39,611 nt of DNA from Acidobacteriota bacterium (lineage in GTDB: Bacteria; Acidobacteriota; Vicinamibacteria; Vicinamibacterales; CAVVIG01). The stretch spans positions 1 through 39,611 of the forward strand of contig JADZED010000066.1 in NCBI GenBank assembly GCA_020850715.1. Direction: 5' to 3'. Position numbers and translations under genes: made by a program. Below, piece by piece: positions 17,136-24,701 of this stretch. The notes beneath the pieces are model-generated. The model did not search any database. It worked only from the letters and a program-made list of their open reading frames with translations, and was not told where the DNA came from. Each line of letters opens with the position of its first letter. The stretch's first letter is position 1.

Positions 17136-17741
17136 ATGCACTGTCGCTCCTGGTTCCTTCCTGCCGCGTTCGCCGGCCTGACGCTGCTCGGCGCGGCCCC
17201 GTCCGCCTCGGCTCAGAACCTCGGCGTCCTTGCGGGCCTGAGCTCGGCGAACGTGGAGTTCGAGGCGCACGGGCTCACCATCGGCGCCGACGCCAAGACC
17301 GGCTTCATCGGCGGGCTCACGCTCGACTATCCGGTCGCCGGCCTGTTCGCGATCGAGGTGGACGGTCTTCTCTCGATGAAGGGGACCAAGTTCGACTTCG
17401 GGCGCGGCGAAGCGGGATCGCTGACCTTGACCTACCTCGACATGCCCGTTCTCGGACGCCTGACCGTGCCGGCCGGCGCCACGCGCCGCCTCTACCTGAT
17501 GGCCGGGCCGTCGTTCGACGTGAAGTTACACGAGAGCTCCGATCCCGAATCGAGCGACGAGGGTTCCACCATCAGAGCCGGCGAGGCGGCGGTGACCTTC
17601 GGCGGCGGGGTGATCGTGCACCGCTTCCGCGTGGACGCCCGCTACGCGCTCGGACTCACGAGCATCGTCGACGAGAGCGCCGAAGGCTTCACGGCGAAGA
17701 ACCGGGTCCTCAGCATCCTCGTCGGCGTCGAGCTCCGATAA
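17136..17741 (+). CDS. Outer-membrane beta-barrel protein (PorT/OmpA-like barrel)
   Basis: A 201-residue protein with a signal peptide ending in SASA (about residue 26). It continues with alternating hydrophobic and polar strands: NLGVLAGLSSANVEF at the start, then GFIGGLTLDYPV, LYLMAGPSFDVKL, TFGGGVIVHRFRVDARYALGL, and LSILVGVELR with a C-terminal aromatic/Arg-type end. This matches the PorT-family outer-membrane beta-barrel fold with eight or so strands. Such small barrels are often of unknown function. ATG 17136 has a clear ribosome site, GGAGG at 17123-17127. It is monocistronic, between tRNA-Gly and the convergent Met-rich gene. Confidence 0.75.
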   Translation: MHCRSWFLPAAFAGLTLLGAAPSASAQNLGVLAGLSSANVEFEAHGLTIGADAKTGFIGGLTLDYPVAGLFAIEVDGLLSMKGTKFDFGRGEAGSLTLTYLDMPVLGRLTVPAGATRRLYLMAGPSFDVKLHESSDPESSDEGSTIRAGEAAVTFGGGVIVHRFRVDARYALGLTSIVDESAEGFTAKNRVLSILVGVELR

Positions 17742-17803
17742 TCCTGCGCGTCCGCCGGCCGATCCGCGCGTGCCTTGCCCGGGCCTGCTGCAGGGCGCGG
17801 CAC

Positions 17804-17821
17804 GCCCGACGCGCGTCGGGC
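17804..17821. terminator. Perfect 18-bp palindrome between convergent genes
   Basis: GCCCGACGC (17804-17812) is followed directly by its reverse complement GCGTCGGGC (17813-17821). It sits between the stop of the beta-barrel gene and the stop of the Met-rich gene, the expected place for a bidirectional terminator. It lacks a T-tract, so it could instead be a protein-binding site. Confidence 0.4.
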
Positions 17822-17859
17822 CGGGCGCAGGCAGGATCGAACGTCTGCGCCGACGCGGC

Positions 17860-18246
17860 TCACTGCTTCATCATCATGCCGTTCATCATCTGCGAGTCCA
17901 TCTGGCCCATGTGCTGGTGCATGGCTTCCTGCTGCCGCACCAGCTCGGTGACGACGGCCGCGATGGCGTTCACCTTCGCCTCGCCCGATGCCGCATTCAT
18001 CTGCTGCACGAGCTGATCGAGCCGGGCATCGGCCGCCTTCATGTCGGCCATCATCTGCTGGTGCATCTTCATCATGCCCTGCATGTTCGGCGCGGCGGCC
18101 GGCGCGGCGGCTGGCGTCTGCGCGTGTTCGTGCTGGGGCGCTGGCGCGGGGCTCTGCTGGCCGTTCGCCCGGAGGTCGGCAACCTCTGCAGGGAGCACGA
18201 AGGTCAGCAGCGCACCAATCGAGACGGCCACGATCATCTGTCGCAT
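17860..18246 (-). CDS. Small secreted Met/His-rich protein
   Basis: A 128-residue protein with an N-terminal signal peptide (hydrophobic stretch at residues 4-20), an Ala/Pro linker with HEH, and a helical domain very rich in methionine: about 18 Met, clustered as MQGMMKMHQQMM, MHQHMGQM and the C-terminal MMNGMMM. Such Met/His clusters occur in periplasmic copper- or silver-binding proteins, so metal binding is a reasonable inference; the helical heptad pattern also suggests oligomerisation. It is not a recognised family. The ribosome site GGAGGA lies just upstream of ATG 18246. It lies 123 nt downstream of the two-component regulator, on the same strand, and may belong to that regulon. Confidence 0.65.
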   Translation of the reverse strand: MRQMIVAVSIGALLTFVLPAEVADLRANGQQSPAPAPQHEHAQTPAAAPAAAPNMQGMMKMHQQMMADMKAADARLDQLVQQMNAASGEAKVNAIAAVVTELVRQQEAMHQHMGQMDSQMMNGMMMKQ

Positions 18247-18369
18247 GGGATCCTCCTCGGGTCTTGCGCTCCGCCGGCGCCTGCAATTCGGCTGCCGGCC
18301 GGAAGCTGGCGGCGCGTCGCGGGCGACGCGCCGGGGAACCGCACGCAGACCGCCCCTGTCCCTCGGCCC

Positions 18370-19083
18370 TCAGCCCCGGGGATTGAACCGATAGCCGACC
18401 CATGGCTCGGTCACCAGGTAGCGGGGGTTGGAGGGATCGGGCTCGAGCTTCTTGCGCAGCTGCCCCATGAACACGCGCAGATACTCGGGCTGCTCCTGCG
18501 AAGCCTCCCCCCACACTGCCTCGAGCAGCGTCTTGTGCGAGATGACGCGACTCGGATGACGCGCCATGTAGAGGAACAGATCGAACTCCTTCGGCGTCAG
18601 ACGCACCCCGTGCCCGTGCGCGAGGATCCGCCGGCTGTCGAGATCCACCTTGAAATCGCCGGCGTCGATCGGCGCCAGCGCCGCGTCCGGCGCGACCGCC
18701 CGCCGCAGCGTCGCGCGCACCCGTGCCAGCAGTTCGTCGGTTCCGAACGGCTTGGTCACGTAATCGTCGGCGCCGGCATCGAGCGCCTCCACTTTCGTGC
18801 GCTCCTCGCCCTTCACCGACAAGACGATGATCGGCACGTTCGACTGCGATCGGATTCGCCGGCACAGCTCGACGCCGTCCATGTGCGGCATGTAGAGGTC
18901 GGTGATCACCAGCTCGGGCTTCCACTCGCTGAAGCTCGAGAGCGCGGACTCCCCTTCGCCGGCCGTCCGCACCTGGTACCCCTGGCTGGTCAGCACCGTT
19001 CTGAGCACCCGCGTAATCTGCGGCTCGTCGTCGACGACGAGCACGCGCGACGTGTCGCCGGATGTCGTCCCTGGTTCGGTCAT
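18370..19083 (-). CDS. OmpR/KdpE-type response regulator
   Basis: A 237-residue two-component regulator. The receiver domain (about 12-128) has the acidic pair in VLVVDDE, phosphoacceptor Asp62 in ITDLYMPHMDG, a switch serine in IIVLSVKG and Lys111 in DYVTKPFG. The winged-helix DNA-binding domain (about 140-236) carries LTPKEFDLFLYMARHPSRV and the C-terminal YLVTEPWVGYRF, closest to KdpE. ATG 19083 starts a normal-length protein; an upstream start at 19119 would add 12 unlikely residues. It follows the sensor kinase gene by 61 nt. No kdpFABC potassium pump genes are nearby, so potassium control should not be assumed. Confidence 0.88.
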   Translation of the reverse strand: MTEPGTTSGDTSRVLVVDDEPQITRVLRTVLTSQGYQVRTAGEGESALSSFSEWKPELVITDLYMPHMDGVELCRRIRSQSNVPIIVLSVKGEERTKVEALDAGADDYVTKPFGTDELLARVRATLRRAVAPDAALAPIDAGDFKVDLDSRRILAHGHGVRLTPKEFDLFLYMARHPSRVISHKTLLEAVWGEASQEQPEYLRVFMGQLRKKLEPDPSNPRYLVTEPWVGYRFNPRG

Positions 19084-19144
19084 GTGCCTTTCACCCTGCC
19101 GTCCGGCCGCAGCGTGCACGCGGCCTGAACCCTTGCTGGCGCTC

Positions 19145-20323
19145 TCACGCCGCGCCGCTCATCGCCTGGGTCCCCTCCGCTTCGGCCTGCTCCAGCGATA
19201 CCGGCAGCCGCATCGCCACCGTGGTGCCGCGGCCCGACGCCGGCTCGTCCACCCAGATGCGGCCGGCCTGCGCCTCGACCAGCCGCCGCGCAATCGACAG
19301 CCCGAGCCCGACGCTGCCGCGGCTCGGATCGATCGGCTCGCGATGCGGCACGCGGAAGAACTTCTCGAACACGCGCTCCCGCAGTTCGGGCGCGATGCCA
19401 GGCCCCTCGTCGGCGATGCTGACGAACACGTGGCGATCGCCGTCAGGCCTGGCGGAGATCGCGATGGCCGATCCCACCGGGGCGTACTTGCTGGCGTTGT
19501 CGACCAGGATGTAGAGCACTTCGGCGATCGACCGGGCGTCGACCGACAGCGTCGGCAGCGCGTCGCTCACGTCGGCGCGCACGCGATGGTTGCGCAGCAC
19601 GGTCTCCGCGCGCGCGAGCGCGGCGCCGACGATCGCCGCCAGGTTCGCCGCCCGCAGGTGCAGCGGCGGCGCCTGCTCCTGGCGCTCGGGCGTCGACAGA
19701 CCCTCGATGAACCGGTTCAGGCGGTCCGACTCCTCGTCGATCACCGAGAGCAACTCGTACTGGCCGTCCGGCTGCAGCGCCGTGGCCGGGCTCCAGGCAC
19801 GCGCGCCGATGAGCGCGGTCACCGACGCCTTGATCGCGGTGAGCGGCGTCCGCAGGTTGTGCGTGAGCGCGTCCAGCAGCGCCGACTTCAGCTGCGCGTT
19901 CCGCCGCGCGGCTTCGGCCTCGCTGGCCCGATCGAAGGCCGTCTGCAACTCGCGGTAGAGCCGCTCGATCTCCTGCCGGCCGGCCTGCGCCTCGGCCGCG
20001 CGGCGCTCGGCGCGCGATGCGAGCTCCCCGGCGACGACCGCGGTCACGATGAAGGTGACAAACGCGATCCAGTCGTCGCGCTCCTCGATGCCGAAGCCGA
20101 GCGGCGGAAGGAAGTAGTAGGAGTAGTTCGCCGACGCCGCCGCCGCGGCGAGCAGCGCCGGCCCCGCGCCCCAGAAGCGCGCCACCACGACCACGTCGAA
20201 GAGCAGCAGCGGCGCCGCGATGCCGGCATCCTCGATGTGCAACAGCCGCAGCGCGGCGATCAGCGCGGCGAGCGACAGCGCCGCCGAGCCGTACCGCCTG
20301 AGCGTCGTCCCCGCGCGCGACAT
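19145..20323 (-). CDS. KdpD-like sensor histidine kinase lacking the KdpD N-terminal domain
   Basis: A 392-residue inner-membrane kinase. Residues 10-100 form the four-helix membrane domain seen in KdpD (DUF4118), including the diagnostic SYYFLPPLGFGIEERDDW. A coiled linker (105-140) leads to the HisKA domain with the H-box DALTHNLRTPLTAIKAS (His155). The ATPase domain has the N-box DNASKYAP, GPGI and GLGLSIARRLVE. Full KdpD is about 900 residues with a large cytosolic KdpD/USP region, absent here. ATG 20323 is chosen; it begins 7 nt after the deoC stop, so deoC, kinase and regulator are probably one operon. Confidence 0.85.
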   Translation of the reverse strand: MSRAGTTLRRYGSAALSLAALIAALRLLHIEDAGIAAPLLLFDVVVVARFWGAGPALLAAAAASANYSYYFLPPLGFGIEERDDWIAFVTFIVTAVVAGELASRAERRAAEAQAGRQEIERLYRELQTAFDRASEAEAARRNAQLKSALLDALTHNLRTPLTAIKASVTALIGARAWSPATALQPDGQYELLSVIDEESDRLNRFIEGLSTPERQEQAPPLHLRAANLAAIVGAALARAETVLRNHRVRADVSDALPTLSVDARSIAEVLYILVDNASKYAPVGSAIAISARPDGDRHVFVSIADEGPGIAPELRERVFEKFFRVPHREPIDPSRGSVGLGLSIARRLVEAQAGRIWVDEPASGRGTTVAMRLPVSLEQAEAEGTQAMSGAA

Positions 20324-20330
20324 CGGTCGA

Positions 20331-21194
20331 TTATAGGCCGCGCCCCCCGCCGCCGCTCCGTAAGGAATCGGTAACCTGCAGCACGATCCGCACACCGGCG
20401 CTCGAGCCGATGCGCGTCGCCCCCGCCTCCACCATGGCGCGCAGCGTCTCGAGATCGCGAATGCCGCCGGCCGCCTTCACGCCCATCTCCTCGCCCACGA
20501 CCCGGCGCATGAGCGCCACGTCGGCCACCGTCGCACCGCCGGGGCCGAAGCCCGTCGAGGTCTTCACGAAGTCGGCGCCGGCCGCCCTGGCCAGCACGCA
20601 CGCCGCGACCTTCTCCTCCTGGCTCAGCAGGGCCGCCTCGATGATCACCTTGCTCAGCGCGCCCCCTTCGCGGCAGACCGCCGTCACCCCCTCGATGTCG
20701 TCCGCCGTGAGCCCGAGTTCCCCCGACTTGAGCAAGCCGAGGTTGAGCGCCATGTCGATCTCCCGGGCGCCGTCGAGAATCGCCCGCCGCGCCTCGGCGG
20801 CCTTCACGCCCGCCGTGCTCGCCCCGAACGGAAAGCCGACAACGGAACAGACGCGCACGCTGGTGCCCGCCAGCAGGCGGACGCAGACCGGAACCCAGAC
20901 GGGATTCACGCATACGGTGGCAAATCCGAACTGGCCGGCCTCGCCGCACAATTTCTCGACCTTGCGCCGCGTGGCGCCCGGCTCGAGCAGCGTGTGATCG
21001 ATCAGCGCGGCCACCTCGAGGGGCGTGCCTCTGGCCGCGCGGACGGCGCGGCGCCAGGCACCTGTCTCGACGGCGTCAGGCGGCCGTGCCGGACTCGCAG
21101 CGGACGGGGCCGGCCGGCCGCCGCAGCCGCCGGCCGCGGCGGCCATCTCCTGCACGACGATATCGACGAGGCGGCGCCGATCGTCGCCGGTCAT
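20331..21194 (-). CDS. deoC: Deoxyribose-phosphate aldolase with N-terminal extension
   Basis: A 287-residue class I aldolase that cleaves 2-deoxyribose-5-phosphate to acetaldehyde and glyceraldehyde-3-phosphate. The core starts near residue 58 with EVAALIDHTLLEP. Catalytic residues are present: Asp147 in EIDMALNLG, Schiff-base Lys211 in DFVKTSTGF and Lys240 in VKAAGGIRDLET. The core is of normal size. Ahead of it is an unusual 55-residue extension: an amphipathic helix RRRLVDIVVQEMAAA (6-20), then a Gly/Pro/Ala linker. That layout resembles encapsulation peptides that direct enzymes into bacterial microcompartments. It is divergent from hpt and 7 nt upstream of a sensor kinase. No shell-protein gene is in the window. 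Confidence 0.93.
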   Translation of the reverse strand: MTGDDRRRLVDIVVQEMAAAAGGCGGRPAPSAASPARPPDAVETGAWRRAVRAARGTPLEVAALIDHTLLEPGATRRKVEKLCGEAGQFGFATVCVNPVWVPVCVRLLAGTSVRVCSVVGFPFGASTAGVKAAEARRAILDGAREIDMALNLGLLKSGELGLTADDIEGVTAVCREGGALSKVIIEAALLSQEEKVAACVLARAAGADFVKTSTGFGPGGATVADVALMRRVVGEEMGVKAAGGIRDLETLRAMVEAGATRIGSSAGVRIVLQVTDSLRSGGGGRGL

Positions 21195-21246
21195 GGCTTC
21201 TGAACCGGGGTGAGCTGGACCATTGCGCTAAGATGGGCGGCGGCCG

Positions 21247-21774
21247 ATGGAGCCAGGAGAAATCCTACTCTCGGAAGAGCAGATCCAGAAGCGCGTGCGG
21301 GAGATGGCGTATGAGATTCGTCGCGATTTCCCCGACGACCTGCACCTGGTCGCGGTCTTGAAGGGCTCCTTCGTCTTCCTCTCGGACCTCGCGCGGAACC
21401 TCGATGGCCGGGTGTCGCTCGACTTCATGGCCGTGTCGAGCTACGGCCGGGGCACGACCTCCGGAGAGGTCCGCCTGATGAAGGATCTCGATGCCGCCCT
21501 CGACGGCCGTCACGTGCTCATCGTGGAAGACATCGTCGACTCCGGGCTGACGCTCGCCCGTCTGCAGGAGATCCTCCGCGCGCGCGCGCCGCGCACGCTG
21601 CGAACCGCCTGCCTGCTCAGCAAGCCGGCCAGGCGCCGCGTCCCGGTGCCGGTCGACTACGTCGGGTTCGAGATCCCCGATACCTTCGTGGTCGGCTACG
21701 GCCTCGACTACGGGGATCGCTATCGGAACCTGCGATACATCGCCGCGATGCGTTCGTGTCCGGGCGACTTGTGA
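21247..21774 (+). CDS. hpt: Hypoxanthine phosphoribosyltransferase
   Basis: A 175-residue purine-salvage enzyme that makes IMP or GMP from hypoxanthine or guanine plus PRPP. LKGS (38-41) is the pyrophosphate-binding loop, SSYGRGTTSG (64-73) the flexible loop, and VLIVEDIVDSGLTL (90-103) the PRPP motif with Glu94, Asp95 and Asp98. VDYVGFEIPDTFVVGYGLDY near the C-terminus forms the base-binding region. Normal length. The ATG at 21247 lies 12 nt after a -10-like TAAGAT. It is divergent from deoC and followed by upp 185 nt later. Confidence 0.95.
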   Translation: MEPGEILLSEEQIQKRVREMAYEIRRDFPDDLHLVAVLKGSFVFLSDLARNLDGRVSLDFMAVSSYGRGTTSGEVRLMKDLDAALDGRHVLIVEDIVDSGLTLARLQEILRARAPRTLRTACLLSKPARRRVPVPVDYVGFEIPDTFVVGYGLDYGDRYRNLRYIAAMRSCPGDL

Positions 21775-21947
21775 AGCGCCGCACGGGTTCCCTCCACGGT
21801 GCCGCCCGCTCGCCGCCCGCAACCCGCTTCGCGAACGAGTGACGCCAGCCCTGCAGGGCCTGCCAGCCCCTCCTCCTGAGATCTGACACGCGCGTCGATC
21901 GCCGGCCGGCACGCCGGCGCCCGCCAACTCACCAATTTCCGCCGGTA

Positions 21948-21953
21948 TATAGT
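21948..21953 (+). promoter_or_regulatory. -10 box just upstream of upp
   Basis: TATAGT (5 of 6 consensus) ends 6 nt before the GTG start of upp, so transcription would begin at or next to the start codon. It sits in an AT-rich island within a 185-nt gap that is otherwise GC-rich. No convincing -35 is visible. Confidence 0.45.
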
Positions 21954-21959
21954 TCTCCC

Positions 21960-22583
21960 GTGCCGCTCCACATCGTCGCGCATCCGCTCGCGCAGGAAGC
22001 GCTGGCCCTGCTGCGGGATCGGCAGACACCGCCGGAGCGATTCCGGCGCGCCGCCTCGCGGCTCAGCGTGCTGCTCGCGGTCGAGGCGACGCGCGATCTG
22101 CCGACCTGCGAACACACCGTGCAGAGTCCGCTGGGCGTGGCCGTCGCCCACCGCCTCGCCGTCGATCTCGTGATCGTGCCGGTGCTGCGGGCCGGCCTCG
22201 GCATGCTCGACGCCCTCCTCGCGCTCGTGCCGCAGGCGCGCGTCGGCCACATCGGCCTGCAGCGCGACGAGGCCACGGCCATCGCCTCGCAGTACTATGC
22301 GAGGCTGCCGTCCGGACTGGCGCGCAGCCAGGTGCTGATGATCGATCCGATGCTCGCGACCGGCGGCAGCGCCTCGGCCGCCGTCGGCATCCTGAAGGCG
22401 GCCGGCGCCCGCGACATCCGCATCATCTGCATCGTCGCCGCCCCGGAAGGCGTGGCGGCGATCGAGCGCGCCCATCCCGACGTCGTCGTCTATGCCCCGG
22501 TGGTCGACAGCCACCTGAACGCGCAGAAGTTCATCGTCCCCGGTCTGGGCGACTTTGGCGACAGGCTCTACGGAACCGTATGA
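21960..22583 (+). CDS. upp: Uracil phosphoribosyltransferase
   Basis: A 207-residue pyrimidine-salvage enzyme that makes UMP from uracil and PRPP. VLRAGLGMLDALLAL carries the conserved dianion-binding region, VGHIGLQRDE follows, and MIDPMLATGGSASAA is the PRPP-binding motif. The C-terminal VDSHLNAQKFIVPGLGDFGDRLYGT is the uracil-binding segment typical of Upp. Length is usual. The start is GTG 21960, within 6 nt of a -10-like box and without a ribosome site. Its stop overlaps the ATG of the next gene by 4 nt. Confidence 0.94.
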   Translation: MPLHIVAHPLAQEALALLRDRQTPPERFRRAASRLSVLLAVEATRDLPTCEHTVQSPLGVAVAHRLAVDLVIVPVLRAGLGMLDALLALVPQARVGHIGLQRDEATAIASQYYARLPSGLARSQVLMIDPMLATGGSASAAVGILKAAGARDIRIICIVAAPEGVAAIERAHPDVVVYAPVVDSHLNAQKFIVPGLGDFGDRLYGTV

Positions 22584-23407
22584 TCGAGGAACGCCGCGCG
22601 CAGCCGCGCATCCCGTCCGATCGCTGGCAGACGGCGCTGACCGACATTGCGCCGAACCGCATCCTGATCCGCGGCTTCCCCGTGGACGAACTGATGGGCC
22701 GCCTGTCGTTCGCGGAGGCGGTGTACCTGCTCCTGATGGGCGAGCTGCCGTCGCCCGCGATCGGGCGGATGCTGAACGCCGTGCTCGTCTCCTCGATCGA
22801 TCACGGCGTGACGCCGCCGTCGACGCTCGCCGCGCGCAACGTGGCGACGACGGGCGCCCCGCTCAAGGACTCGGTGGCGGCCGGCGTGCTCGCGTTCGGG
22901 CCGCATCACGGCGGCGATATCGAGTCGTGCATGCGGTTCCTCGACAGCGGCCTTTCCCTGATGCGCGACGGCCGGACGCAGCAGGAGGCGGCGGTCGCGG
23001 TCGTCGACTCGCTGCTCCGGCAGCCTGGCGCGCCCCCCGGCTTCGGGCACCGGTTCCACACGCGCGATCCGCGCGCCGCGCGGCTGCTCCAGATGGCGCT
23101 CGAGCTGGAGCTCGAGGGCGAGCACGTCCGGCTGCTGCGCGGCATCGAGCACGCAATGGCCGAGCGCGCGGCCGAATTCGGCCGCGCGCTGCCGGTGAAC
23201 GTCGACGGCGCCATCGCCGCCGTCTGCGCCGACCTCGGCTTCGCCTACGAGCTCGGCAACGCGATCTTCCTCATCTCGCGGCTGCCCGGGCTGATCGCGC
23301 ACGCGCACGAGGAGCGGACCCGGCAGGCACCGATGCGCCAGATCGATCCCAAGGACCACGATTACGACGGGGCGCGCGAGCGCCGGTTGCCAGAAGGCCG
23401 CAAGTAG
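22580..23407 (+). CDS. Short citrate-synthase-like protein (citryl-CoA lyase type)
   Basis: A 275-residue protein of the citrate synthase superfamily, much shorter than citrate synthase (about 370-430 residues) and matching the small citryl-CoA lyase/CitE-like group. Active-site positions are kept: SSIDHGVTPPS (His75), GPHHGGD (His110, in place of the usual PLHGGA), GFGHRFHTRDPRA (His157), NVDGAI (Asp209) and ISRLPGLIAHAHEE (Arg234, His241). It may cleave citryl-CoA to acetyl-CoA and oxaloacetate, or act on another acyl-CoA. The gene overlaps upp by 4 nt, an unexpected partner for a central-carbon enzyme. A pirin follows after 14 nt. The family is secure, the reaction is not. Confidence 0.8.
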   Translation: MIEERRAQPRIPSDRWQTALTDIAPNRILIRGFPVDELMGRLSFAEAVYLLLMGELPSPAIGRMLNAVLVSSIDHGVTPPSTLAARNVATTGAPLKDSVAAGVLAFGPHHGGDIESCMRFLDSGLSLMRDGRTQQEAAVAVVDSLLRQPGAPPGFGHRFHTRDPRAARLLQMALELELEGEHVRLLRGIEHAMAERAAEFGRALPVNVDGAIAAVCADLGFAYELGNAIFLISRLPGLIAHAHEERTRQAPMRQIDPKDHDYDGARERRLPEGRK

Positions 23408-23421
23408 GCGCAGGATCAGAT

Positions 23422-24345
23422 ATGTCGATCCGTCCCATCAAACGCGTGCTCACGCCCAAGGACACGACCGAAGGTGCGGGCGTCCGTCTCAAGCGCGCCT
23501 TCGGTTTCGGCGACACCGCCGACTTCGATCCGTTCCTGCTCTTCGACGACTTCCGCAACGAGCGTCCGGAAGATTTCCTCGCCGGCTTTCCGTGGCATCC
23601 CCATCGCGGCATCGAGACGATCACCTACGTGCTCGCCGGCAGCGTCGAGCACGGCGACAGCCTCGGCAACAAGGGGAACCTGCGTTCGGGCGACGTGCAG
23701 TGGATGACGGCCGGCAGCGGCATCATGCACCAGGAGATGCCGAAGGGCGATCCGCGCGGGCGCATGCACGGCTTCCAGCTCTGGGCGAATCTCCCCGCCT
23801 CGCTGAAGATGACGACCCCGCGGTATCAGGACGTCGCGTCGGCCGACATCCCCGAGATCGTGGACGACGATGCGACGCGGGTGCGCGTGGTCTGCGGCAC
23901 GTTCTGGGGCAGGCGAGGACCGGTGGACGGCGTCGCGGCCGATCCCCGCTACCTGGACGTGTCGGTCCCGCCGGGCGTGAAGAAGCACCTGCCGATCGAG
24001 ACGACGCGCCATGCGTTTGCGTACGTGTTCGCCGGGGGCGGCACGTTCCGCGATGGATCGGCGCCGCAGGGAGTGCTGACCGAGTCGGTAGGCCCCCCGG
24101 CGGTTGCACCCGGCGCGTCCGCTCCCGTGCGCGCCGAGGTCGGGGATCGTTCGCTGGTGCTGTTCGATCGCGGCGACGAAGTGGTGGTGCAGGCGGGTCC
24201 CGAGGGCATTCGGTTCCTCCTGGTGTCGGGGCAGCCGCTCGAGGAGCCGGTCGCATGGTACGGGCCGATCGTGATGAACACGAGAGAGGAGCTGCAGCAG
24301 GCGTGGGCGGAGCTCAGGGACGGAACGTTCATCCGCCATCGCTGA
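23422..24345 (+). CDS. Pirin family protein
   Basis: A 307-residue bicupin. The N-terminal cupin carries the full iron-binding set: HPHRGIET with His59 and His61, and MHQE with His103 and Glu105. Between them lie YVLAGSVEHGDSLGN and the TAGSGI turn that typify pirins. The C-terminal cupin spans about 180-300. Bacterial pirins have been reported as quercetin dioxygenases or as modulators of metabolic enzymes; which applies here is unknown. ATG 23422 is preceded by an AGGA ribosome site and follows the citryl-CoA-lyase-like gene by 14 nt. Confidence 0.9.
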   Translation: MSIRPIKRVLTPKDTTEGAGVRLKRAFGFGDTADFDPFLLFDDFRNERPEDFLAGFPWHPHRGIETITYVLAGSVEHGDSLGNKGNLRSGDVQWMTAGSGIMHQEMPKGDPRGRMHGFQLWANLPASLKMTTPRYQDVASADIPEIVDDDATRVRVVCGTFWGRRGPVDGVAADPRYLDVSVPPGVKKHLPIETTRHAFAYVFAGGGTFRDGSAPQGVLTESVGPPAVAPGASAPVRAEVGDRSLVLFDRGDEVVVQAGPEGIRFLLVSGQPLEEPVAWYGPIVMNTREELQQAWAELRDGTFIRHR

Positions 24346-24432
24346 GGCCGGTCTGCGAACCGACTTCGTGCCGCTTGCCCCGGGCCCGGGGACCGCGAAG
24401 ATGCTCATGCGGCGGCCCCGCGAACCATGGAC

Positions 24433-24461
24433 TGGTCAGCGCCGTCCGTTCGCGGTACACT
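24433..24461 (+). promoter_or_regulatory. Promoter of tRNA-Val
   Basis: TGGTCA (24433-24438) and TACACT (24456-24461) are separated by 17 nt. The -10 ends 14 nt before the mature tRNA 5' end. Both hexamers match consensus at 4 of 6 or better. Confidence 0.5.
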
Positions 24462-24475
24462 TCCAGGCTCCGCCC

Positions 24476-24552
24476 GGGCGCTTAGCTCAGTTGGTTAGAG
24501 CGCGTGCTTCACACGCACGAGGTCACTGGTTCGAGTCCAGTAGCGCCCACCA
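24476..24552 (+). tRNA. tRNA-Val (anticodon CAC)
   Basis: A complete cloverleaf. Acceptor arms GGGCGCT and AGCGCCC pair fully; the D arm is GCTC/GAGC; the anticodon stem CGTGC/GCACG closes loop TTCACAC, giving anticodon CAC; the T arm is ACTGG-TTCGAGT-CCAGT. Discriminator A and an encoded CCA complete the 3' end. It reads GTG valine codons. Confidence 0.97.
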
Positions 24553-24701
24553 TCCTGGTATCTCTGAACTTTCTGTCGACGATCCCGGCCGCCTGCACCT
24601 CGGCGATGCGCTGAATCTGGCGTGCCGCGAGAACCGTCTCGCCGCGCCGGCGGCGCGATTCGAGGATTTCAATCCCATGCCGCCGGTGTAATGTTGGGCG
24701 C

